Shown: positions 55,311 through 64,000 of the stretch, one piece after another | How the letters are laid out: each line of letters begins with the position of its first letter | How positions within the stretch are numbered: position 1 is the first letter of the stretch | Source of the DNA: Gari tellinella | Lineage: Eukaryota > Mollusca > Bivalvia > Cardiida > Psammobiidae | Direction: 5' to 3' | NCBI GenBank assembly: GCA_922989275.2 | Contig: OV277864.1 | Coordinates: 22,579,550 to 22,643,549 of the forward strand | Length of the DNA stretch: 64,000 nt | Notes under the pieces: generated by a model | The model's input: only the letters and a program-made list of their open reading frames with translations | Databases searched by the model: none | Told to the model about the DNA's origin: nothing | Program-made: the position numbers and the translations under genes

Positions 55311-55554
55311 TACAGTGGCGAAAAATGTTATTCCTTCCCAATAAACGCATTTAAGCTAAAATAATTATTTCCATTGCAAACAGTTTGGGGCCAGATCAGA
55401 CGCCGGGTAACCCGGCGTCAGATCAGGCCTCAAACTGTTTGACACATAGATTAACATGAATTGTCGAAATGTTGTCTTTTTCTACGTTTTATTGTAATGC
55501 GTCTGCGTTTCGTTTGCGTTAAAACGGGAAAGAATAACGTTTTTCTCCACTGTA
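55311..55554 (-). mobile_element. Family A MITE
   Basis: TACAGTGGCGAAAAATG to TTCTCCACTGTA. Hairpin GGGGCCAGATCAGACGCC around GGGTAACCC. Confidence 0.9.
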
Positions 55555-55684
55555 AAAGGGAACCTTTCTTATATAATAACAAACAGTGTAGGCCCTGATG
55601 AAAAACTACGTTACGCGGCGTCTCACCAGGATCTACACTGTGTACCAATGTCCCTTAAAAGGACACTAGGCTTACATGGGTTAA
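55555..55684 (+). mobile_element. Right part of a family M element
   Basis: ACAAACAGTGTAGGCCCTGA, GTTACGCGGCGTCTCACC, CTTACATGGGTTAA. Confidence 0.65.
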
Positions 55685-56289
55685 TCAGCAGTGTTATATG
55701 AATACACGAACACGTATTTGTCATATCAAATTTCCTATAATCATTTTAAGTGATAAAATGTGTAAAATATTGTGTATTATCGTTGCTTTTAGAACTTAAT
55801 GTGAGCTTACATGAACATCATACATTCAATGGTATTTCCATATCTTCGGTTTTCATTGTGCTGTTGCCTAACAACCGCGAAAAAGGAAATACTTTTCAGG
55901 TATAACTGCATACATAATGGTTGCTGCAGTAACCTATATGGGGTAATTATTTAAGTTGCCATGCACAAATACAGCAACATAGATGCGTATGTAGATTGCC
56001 ACGTAGGTAATAATCAACATTATATCCGTTGCTAGGCAATTAAAGCAACCAGTACGAAAGCAAATTACCCCAGCGTTTACAATAGAAATTTAACGAGATT
56101 AATTTGATTTTATCAAATAAATAATGATAAATGTTAAAGTCTTTTTGCAGATGTAAATGTAAATTTCGAATTATGACCCATTCTAAATTGCCATTGTGTT
56201 GTGTGCGTTTGTGAACTTTATTATGACACATTAATGTATGAAACTATTTAACGTTATTATATGCATTAACTAGAAATATATTGTTGTAG
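55685..56289. other. No gene or element seen
   Basis: AT-rich spacer. Confidence 0.4.
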
Positions 56290-56462
56290 GTCGCCTGGCT
56301 CCATGCTTATAAAATGTTTTCCCGAGTTTGATACCGTTCTCAAACTTTCGATCGGTCCGACTTTCAAGAGCAGAATGTCCACATCTGACCAGTCCAAACC
56401 TTTAGCACGTTCTCAGACCATACTCAAACACTTTATAAACATGGAACCTGTGTTTTCTGTCT
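56290..56462. mobile_element. Worn family G element
   Basis: GGCTCCATGCTTATAAAATG, CCACATCTGACCAGTCCAAA, CACTTTATAAACATGGAACC, TGTGTTTTCTGTC. Confidence 0.6.
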
Positions 56463-56629
56463 ATTAGCCCTGTACTACATGTATAGTTCTAGTGTATATC
56501 TTTATAATATAATTTTACTTTTAAGATTTATTTTGCTCTTATCCAATCAGTTGGTTTTCATAATATGAACGATTTCACTATATATTGTTTTATATCTGAA
56601 AATACGAAAATAAAGTGTGTGTTTTCCGT

Positions 56630-57075
56630 ATAACCCTGTTAATGCCTAATCTACAAAAGTATTTTATTACATGTAGCAAAGAGCGTTATATATCCTCTAC
56701 TTTTTTTTATTAAACTATGTGCTTCAATGTATATAGACAACCAATGTAGTGTCTTCAGATCATCTTTGTACGAATATCTATCATGAAACTATCACATACA
56801 GTGGAGAATCTGTTATTCTTTCCCGTTTAAACGCAAACGCAAAGCACTAAAACGTAGAAAAGAACACGTTTTGGACAATTCTGATATTTCATGTTTATCT
56901 TGGTGGCAAACGGTTTGGAGCATGATCAGGCGCCGGGTTACCAGGCGTCTGATCTGGCTCCAAACTGTTTGCACTGCAAATAATAGTTTTAGCGTAAACG
57001 CGTTTATTGGGAAAGAATAACACATTCTCCGCTGTATAGAGAGTTCAGTGCAATATTCACGCATAAATGGGTCAA
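56630..57075 (+). mobile_element. Family M element hosting an A element
   Basis: ATAACCCTGTTAATGCC to CACGCATAAATGGGTCAA. The GTAGTGTCTTCAGATCATC sector matches the M copy at 55015. Its own hairpin is lost. Confidence 0.7.
56797..57036 (+). mobile_element. Family A MITE nested in M
   Basis: 240 bp, TACAGTGGAGAATCTG to TTCTCCGCTGTA. Hairpin GGAGCATGATCAGGCGCC around GGGTTACCAGG. Confidence 0.9.
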
Positions 57076-57382
57076 TGTACTGTTCATCCTTTCTGATTCA
57101 GTGTCAAAATATCTTAATCGTAAATTTGTTATCTGCAATATTTGTTCCAAAATTAATATTCTATTGAATAAAGTTATAAAGTCTTGTTATATGTATATGT
57201 TTAACTAAAATATCGGTGTCCGTTCTGTCAAATCAATTTGACATTCAGATTAAAAATAATACGTTATTTTTTCGAACTTTGACAATTTGTATTTTCATTT
57301 ATTTCTTTTCATATCTTGCTCACCTAACATGATGTCATTGATTTGCCAATGTCACGTGTATGTACCTGTGCTTTATTAGTTA

Positions 57383-57685
57383 TTAACCGAGTCGCTGCTA
57401 AGCTCTATAACATTTACCTTGTTAACAGTTTTGACTTAGCCAGGACGTCGCGTTTCGTGGTGTCTGATTAGGATCCAAACTGTTGGACACTCACGTACAT
57501 GTGTTAAGTTAAACTGCGTAAAATTGTAAATTGTATTGAGATTTAAGGCAGTATTACTGATGTAATTTCAAAACAAGTGGCGAACAGTTTTGAACCTGAC
57601 CAGACGCCGCGTGACGCGGCGTCTGATCAGAATCAAAACTGTTTGCATGTACGCTTTATGACGTCATTGAGAGGGAAATGGTTAA
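57383..57685 (+). mobile_element. Composite of two family B copies
   Basis: First hairpin CGTCGCGTTTCGTGGTGTC at 57440; second, near-perfect GACGCCGCGTGACGCGGCGTC at 57602. Outer TTAACCGAGTCGCTGC and GAGGGAAATGGTTAA. Confidence 0.7.
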
Positions 57686-57839
57686 AGTGTTACTTTGGCT
57701 GAAGACGGAGGTGGTCCTAGTAGTCTAAGCTGTAGACCACTTTTATTTGCGGTGAAAACACCATACAACCTTAGTGATAAGGGGAGATAATTGAGGTTAA
57801 AGTCGACTGCCCTTGGATTTTTAAGCAAAAAATGACATC

Positions 57840-58560
57840 CTTATTGGGCTTTTATTTCATGTGTTACAGATTTAAAAAAGGTATTTTGTTAGCAATTATC
57901 AATGTAGCTTATCTAAATACACATTTTGAAAATGTTTCAGGAAAGTTTCAGACTCATTGAAATCCAAAATGCCCGCCCAAATGGCTAATTTAAGTATTAT
58001 TTCAGCTTTTCGAGCAATAACATTACTTATATTGACTACAATTGATACTCATATGGAACAATTTTAGTAGATTCGTTCTGTTCATCAACTTAGATATCAT
58101 ACTAGCTTTTTATTTGATGAGTTTCCTGTCATCCAGTGCTGAGATAATCCAAAATGACCGCAGTATATACCTACCTTATTAATTTCAACTTACATAAATT
58201 TTCTTGATTGGGGCCTTCATTTAATTTTTTTGAGATTCAAAATGGTATTTTGTAATCAATTATTGAAGAAGATTCCTCAAACCCATATTTTGAAATTGTT
58301 TTAGGATAGTTTCAGACTCATTAAAATCCAAAATGGCTGCCAAATGGCTATTTTAAGTAACAATTTATCTTTTGAAGCAACTCAACTACTTTTATATCTG
58401 TAATTGATATTATATTAACCGATTTAGTTGATTCTTATTAAACATTAACTAAGAAATCCGGTAAGCTTTCATTTTGATTGGTTCCTGAGGTCCAGTGCTG
58501 ATATTATCCAATATGGCTGCCGTTGGTACCATTTTTTACTATTTTCTACCAATATAAATT
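57840..58560 (+). repeat. Two subterminal tandem units of about 364 bp in the left arm of U
   Basis: CAGACTCATTGAAATCCAAA at 57949 recurs as CAGACTCATTAAAATCCAAA at 58313. Each is followed by AAATGGCT, AGTGCTGA and a CCAATATGG/CCAAAATG motif. Mirrored in the right arm. Confidence 0.8.
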
Positions 58561-59932
58561 TTTTTGATTTGCCAGGTTTTGCAAATCTTTTTTTGCGCGT
58601 GTCTTTCCATGTCATTGTGGCAAACATAGTTCATGCTGATAAATCCTGAAGTTGGTAATGATTTTACAGGAATTATTTATGGCCTACATTGACCACCATA
58701 CAATCAAAGTATTTATTTGATAAAGTTTGTTTTTCTGATACAGATAACTATCAGGATATATTAGCCAATAATTTTAAAGGGGATATTTTTTTTATAAAGG
58801 TAGGACATATTAATTATTTTTTAGTTAAAAACAAATGTATATAATGTGTAGCACTATATAAAAGCTTAATTTTTGAACCCGGGTGTATAATACACATAAA
58901 ACATATTTGTCACTAGTTTTCGCTGGTTTTTTGAAATTGCTATTTTCAGTTGAAAATTATTATGTATGTCAACGGTGAATATAAGTTAATCTGGCCATAG
59001 CATGATAAATTAAGCAGGACGTTTAATAAGTGTTACAAAGCATTTATTATTTCATAGTTTGAATCTTCGGAAACAAATACGGGACATAAGTTAAAAACTT
59101 AATTGGTGATTCAAAAGCCGCACCGAAGCTAAATACTCGTTTTACTAATTTAATTGTGATTTGAACAAACTGATTATGATCTTTCACAAGTGCAATGTTG
59201 TTGGACTGGAAGATAGACACCAATAAGTCGAGGAAGTGTGTGTTGCACATTGACAAATCCCAGTACTTAAATGAAGTAAAACCATTTGATGGAAATACAT
59301 AGGCACTAATAGAAAAAATGTGACTTAATCAGACAAGAGAGATGTATTGTCTCCAAATATGTGTCAATTATTCTTCAAGTGTCATTTCATGATTCAATGT
59401 GAGCTGCTATAGTAATGTGACTCCTGTTCGCGGTTCGGGGAACAAACAGACACAAAGGATACAAAAGCGTAAACATTGCGTTCTTGATGTATCATAGACA
59501 GTTGAGCTATGATCCCAATTATGTACACCTGTATTTATTCCCCAAAGCTGTATGCTCTGTGATAACTTATCACAATCAAGGGGCCGATCCAAGAAGGAGT
59601 ATCCTGCGAAACATTGGAAGCAATCAAGACAATCTATTGATTATGATGTTGCTCTGAGAAGTGAAGATGAGTGACTTTCAGCATGAATAAGTGATACTCA
59701 TATGATCGCAAGGGAGGTTATTTGCCATCACAGGTGTAAAAGGAAGTTAAAATAAACTCTAAATAAGGATAATAGTATTCTAGAGAAATTTACTAAATCA
59801 GAGCAAGAATCTTTGCAAGCTGGTCATGCATAGAATGTTCCCAAGGAGTATGTCCAAGAAACACTGCTCTTACATATACCGGTACATGTACATGTACATA
59901 CATGTACATGTAATAACTCCGTTGTATTTTTA

Positions 59933-60330
59933 GGCGCAATGAGAAGTGAAATAACAGTCTATTTGGCCAAGACTGTTTCATGTGATAGTATTTTGGAAGT
60001 CATGTGGAAAAAGGGAAAGTACCTAGCTATGATTCTTGGTATCAAAATCCTGACAGGTTCTAAAAAGGTTATTAATATTCTGAACCGTATGAGTCATCGC
60101 ATAAACCACATGCCAGTAGAAGAACTGAAAACTGAATAAGCGACAGAATTACCGCAAGTGAGTGTAAAATGTCAATTTTTAATAGATTGTTACAACTGGT
60201 TTGACAACTGGTCTGGAGTTGGGCATTATACCAGTTCTTCTACTCCCATTTAGTTTCTGCTATGACACATATGGTTGAGAATATTAATAACCTTTCTAGA
60301 AAGGTTATACTTTTGATTCCAAGACCCATA
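59933..60330 (+). pseudogene. Decayed ORF in the centre of element U, unrecognised transposon-type protein
   Basis: An open frame of 66 codons (59939-60139) follows an acceptor-like TTGTATTTTTAG. It contains LTGSKKVINILNRM and VEELKTE. Further on, in another frame, GLTTGLELG (about 60197) and CYDTYG can be read. From memory these resemble two consecutive blocks of an uncharacterised protein family repeated in cnidarian and mollusc genomes; I cannot name it. Stops and frame changes between the blocks mean no intact protein is made. It is the only coding-like signal within U, so it may be the relic of its transposition protein. Confidence 0.4.
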
Positions 60331-60544
60331 GTGAGGTGCTTTCCTGTTTTTATATTTCCATGACTTGCAGCAAACATTATGTCACTGGAAAAGTCTTGAC
60401 CAAACAGGCTGTTCTTTCACTTGTCACTGCACCTGATAGTGAAGCAATGGTCCATGTATATGCAAGAGTATAATTATACAGTACATGTAATATAAGTCAA
60501 CATAAGATATATACATGTACTATAGTTACGCGAGAATATGTGGT

Positions 60545-60900
60545 GAAGGTTAAATAAATACGAAAGACTCAAGCAGGAAACGTAACACAAACAATACACC
60601 CACCTCTCAAGCAGAACACACACACACACACAGTCATACTACAACAAACACACACACACACACACACGCAATACCATTCCTTCATCTACACACTAATAGA
60701 AAACAACACGCAAGACAAACATAAAGCAAAGTGAACATAGGAGCCCGCCTTGGTACGGTCAGTAGCAATCAATAATTAACTATAAATTAATTAATTATTA
60801 ACAACCACTGGGGGGTTAAACCTGGGTTTAGGGGCGCCCAACCTCACACTTATCTCCTGTATTCACCTATAAAGACAAACAGTGTACATAAAATATAAAC
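60545..60900 (-). repeat. Family N repeat with CA microsatellite, inside element U
   Basis: Inverted relative to 41671-42045: CTCAAGCAGAACACAC, CA runs, CCATTCCTTCATCTACACAC, GGAGCCCGCCTTGGTACGG, AAACCTGGGTTTAGG, GTACATAAAATATAAACCC. Confidence 0.85.
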
Positions 60901-61980
60901 CCTGTTCCACAACCTCACAATCAAAAAGACCGCCAGTAAGTAAATACATGTAAAACATCTAACAAAAATTCTATGACAAGATCATTAGTAACATGGGAAA
61001 GAATTAAACATTCAAGCCCGTGTTAAAAATAACCCACTATGGCAACGGTCAAATTGTACTCAAGCGACTAGTCTGTAGTTACGAGTAACTGTAAGACATG
61101 GAAGGGTCCAGGGTACGACAGAGAGGGAGAGAAAAAACAAAGCACGAAAATCCGACATAACTCTCCCGGTTAAGGACGGCTTTAAAGATACATCATCATG
61201 TAGTGCTAAGCCCTGTCTGTCGTCGCACAACCAAAGAGGAAAGCATAGTTATCAATTGTAGATTGATCGATAACCAAACGTGCGCAGCAATATAGTTGGA
61301 TCATAATCTTTTTTGAGGAAAAATCTAATACGTTTCACAAATAGGTTTTGAAAATGTATATGTCCAAGAATCTTACAAACTCACAACCAGATGCTCTTAT
61401 AAATATTTTAAATTAAAAGAAAGCAAGGTATGTGTATTGACAAATCGTCTAGTCAGAGTTGCTAAGATTCAACTTTATTAACGGTTGGTTGCAAAAATAT
61501 ACATGCACTTAGTTGGTTTGATATGAAACCCACACTTTATACACTCATAGACTATAATTTTCAATTTGCTGTAACTAGCCTGCAATGAATATCAGTCTAG
61601 CTCTTGAACCTGTGTATAGCACATTCATTTAAGAATCACTTCAAGTCACTTTGCAGCTAATTTCGACACTTCACTAGAGTTTCGACAGTTGAGGGTTCAG
61701 GCAGTTAATACCGTAGGCCTTTTTCTAGGTCTTTGATTCAGCATTGCAAAGATGATATTGCCAGTACAGTTGAATTGTGGTCAAAACTTGCCCTTTTGAT
61801 TTCATTGCCTTTTATTAGGTCTGTTTGGAAAGAAAAGTTCAACTATTGTTAGATCATTGTACGAACTTCAGTTGTGGGAAAATCCTGCTAGTCCTGTCAA
61901 CCAGACTACAAGCCTGTGAGGATTACCACCTTCATTGAGAACATCAATGTAGCATAATTATATGAAAGAAAGTTAAAATC
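60901..61980. other. Unpaired centre of element U, no gene recognised
   Basis: No ORF above 60 codons. Short frames on either strand are not convincing. Confidence 0.4.
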
Positions 61981-63269
61981 GCATCACCTTCGGAGTCTAT
62001 TAGTGTTTCAGAAACGTGATCCTTGAGAACATTCAATGGTCAGATTGCCAAGAATCTTGATCTGATTTAGTTACTTTCTCTTTAATACTATGATTCCTTT
62101 TAAGAGTTTATTTAAAGTTCGTTTTACAACTGTGATGGTGCATGATCTCCCTTGCTTTAATGACGCTTATCGTCACTTCTCAGAGCATCGTCATAATCAT
62201 ATTGTCTTTATTGTTTCTATTGTTTCGCATTTCCCGGATACTTTTTCTTGGATCAACCACTTGATTTCGATAAGTTATAATAATACATACCGGTTGCAGA
62301 ATATAACATTGCCATACTGTCCCTGAAGTCAAAAAAGGAATGCATCGGGCTCAAAACAGCATTGCTATTGCTGTATAAACTCACAGGGTTACCTATTGAA
62401 TCATTAAATGACACTGGAAGAATAATGGACACATATTTGGAGACACGACGTCTCTCTCGTCTGATAAAATCACATTTGTGCCAGGTCTTAATATCAAAGA
62501 TTTGACTTCACGTAAGAACTGGGTTTTGTTAATGAACAAGGCAAACTTCCTCGACTTATTAGTACCCAGCTTCCAATCTATCTACATTGTACTTGTAAAA
62601 AAAGGAAAAATAGCTTCGTTAAGATCAGAGTTTCTCCTCAGTGAATCCGTTAAATAAGTGAAAAGGGTATTTAGCTTCATGGGGCTTTTTGTACCATTAA
62701 GTGGTTAACATAAGTCCAATATTTGTTTCCGTAGATTAAAAAACCCACCGAAATGACCCAGGCTTTGAACCACTTATTATATGCCTTGCTTGATAAACCA
62801 TGATTCGTCCATGTAAGACGAATATTCTCCATGTATATACATAACAATCAACTGAAAATAACAATGTTCACTAACCCGCGAAAACTAGTGACAAATATGT
62901 GTTTTGTGTACATGTACATTACACAACCGGGAACAAAATATAGGCTTTTATACAGCGCTACACATTTTATCCATTTATTTTGATACTAAGTAATAATAAA
63001 TAGGTTCAACATTTGATTGAAATATCCCCTTTATTGGCACATCTATCCTTATAGTTATCTGTATCAGACAAAATCAATATTGATCTAATAAACATTTTAA
63101 GTGTATGGTGGTCAATAAAGGCCACTATAATCCTGTAATAGCATTACCAACTTCAGTATTTATCAGATTGAACTATGTTTGTCACAATGACATGGAAAGA
63201 CACAAACATAAAATATTGGCATAACCTTTTAAATCAAGAAAATTTATATTAGTAGAAATATAGCAAAAA

Positions 63270-64000
63270 GGTATAAACGGCAGCCATTTTGGATTATATT
63301 AGCACTGGATGACAGGAAACAATCTAAATAAAAGCTTACTGGACTATTTCAGATAATATTCAATAAGAAACAACTAAAATTGTTTATAAAATATCAAATA
63401 CAGTCAATAAAAGTAGTTGAGTTGATCGAAAAGCTTAATTGTTACTAAAAATAGCCATTCGTAAGCCATTTTGGATTACAATAGCTCTGAAACTATCCTA
63501 AAACATTTTCAAAATATGTATTTGGGGAAACTTCTTTAATAATTGATTATGAAATACAATTTTGAATATCTTAAAAAGGAAATAAAAGCCCCAATCAAGA
63601 AAATGTATGTATGTAGAAATTAATAAGGTAGGTATATACGGCGGCCATTTTGGAGTATCTCAGCACTGAATGACAGGAAACTCATCAAATATAAAGCTAG
63701 TATGATATCTAAGTTAATGTACAATACGAATCAACTAAAAGTGTTCCATATGAGTATCAATTGTAGTCAATATAAGTAATGTTATTGCTCGAAAAGCTGA
63801 AATGTTACTAAAATTAGCCTTTTGGCGGCCATTTTGGATTTCAATGAGTCTGAAACTTTCCTTAAACATTTTCAAAATTTGTATTTAGGTAAACTACATT
63901 GATAAATGCTAACAAAATACCACTTTTAAATCTGTAACACATGAAATAAAAGCCCAATAAGGATGTCATTTTTTGCTTAAAAATCCAAGGGCAGACAACT
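63270..64000 (-). repeat. Matching subterminal units in the right arm of U
   Basis: GGCAGCCATTTTGGATTATA at 63279 and GGCGGCCATTTTGGAGTATC at 63640, each followed by GCACTGxATGACAGGAAAC; period about 361 bp. Confidence 0.8.

Larger units (their letters stand above)
57780..64000. mobile_element. Element U: at least 6.2 kb with inverted arms of about 2 kb (right end outside the window)
   Basis: 57801 onward (GACTGCCCTTGGATTTTTAA) is the inverse of the sequence ending at 64000. The pairing can be followed through matched landmarks to about 59,870 on the left and 61,985 on the right, with substitutions and small indels. Examples: GACAGGAAAC / GTTTCCTGTC, CGGAAACAAATA / TATTTGTTTCCG, TCGAGGAAGT / ACTTCCTCGA, CTCTGAGAAGTGA / TCACTTCTCAGAG. 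The unpaired centre is about 2.1 kb. Long inverted arms plus a decayed ORF suggest a large DNA transposon; the superfamily is not recognised. Confidence 0.85.

Noticed and set aside
10270..57064. Many 65-125-codon frames reading like SFPINAFTLKLLF...TVWSQIRRRVTRR or NSLEPDQTP...ASDQAPNCL
   Set aside because: They are translations through the family A and B ends and hairpin (e.g. 36074-36409, 39894-40154, 41137-41412, 43080-43451). They recur in both orientations and several frames, with no conserved start or stop.
598..57685. Regular hairpins as a CRISPR-like array or bacterial terminators
   Set aside because: The hairpins lie inside dispersed elements of 200-360 bp with target duplications, irregular spacing and both orientations. 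The window is animal DNA.
59047..59256. 69-codon minus-strand frame in the left arm of element U
   Set aside because: I could not find a matching open frame in the paired right arm, so it is not supported as coding.
62090..62326. 78-codon frame in the right arm of element U
   Set aside because: The paired left arm (59.5-59.8 kb) does not keep it open; likely chance.

Overview
The window is animal genomic DNA that is almost entirely non-coding. It contains one convincing protein gene, a class A G-protein-coupled receptor in a single coding exon (30268-31362, +). No bacterial-type operons, rRNA or ordinary tRNA genes were seen. The dense short inverted-repeat elements, tRNA-derived SINE heads, frequent TACATGTA-type palindromes and several repeats I associate from memory with bivalves point to a mollusc, most likely a bivalve. 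The species is not established.

From 1 to about 57.7 kb the sequence is a mosaic of MITE-like elements, often nested. I use private labels. Family A (about 250 bp, ends TACAGTGGAGAA, TA target) has more than 30 copies. Family B (about 215 bp, ends TTAACCCTTTCACTGCC, TTAA target) has about 27. Families C and D also have TTAA ends. E, F, J, K and Q have TA-type ends. M has TTAACCCATTTACG ends. G, H, O and P are other inverted-repeat families. A, B, J and M have different ends but carry the same roughly 65 bp near-perfect hairpin in the middle; C and E share a second hairpin type. Insertions of one family into another date them relative to each other and support the TA and TTAA targets directly.

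The receptor has seven membrane segments with the expected cysteines, an ERY motif and a non-canonical NCYIY in place of NPxxY. Its last quarter (TM7 and tail) is duplicated just downstream, where an in-frame stop and missing TM1-6 make it a pseudogene fragment. A B element ends 56 bp before the ATG, and a splice-acceptor-like tract abuts the ATG, suggesting an upstream untranslated exon.

Three larger non-MITE elements stand out. One at 36901-39283 has long inverted ends and a 6-bp direct repeat. One at 50890-52413 has 12-bp ends around a two-part satellite of about 330 bp. One runs from 57.78 kb past the right edge, with inverted arms of about 2 kb, paired subterminal repeats and a decayed ORF in its centre. 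Local tandem duplications (about 240-355 bp periods) recur, several containing a whole element plus its flank.

Coordinates of element ends were read by eye. Ends of decayed copies are approximate to 10-30 bp.
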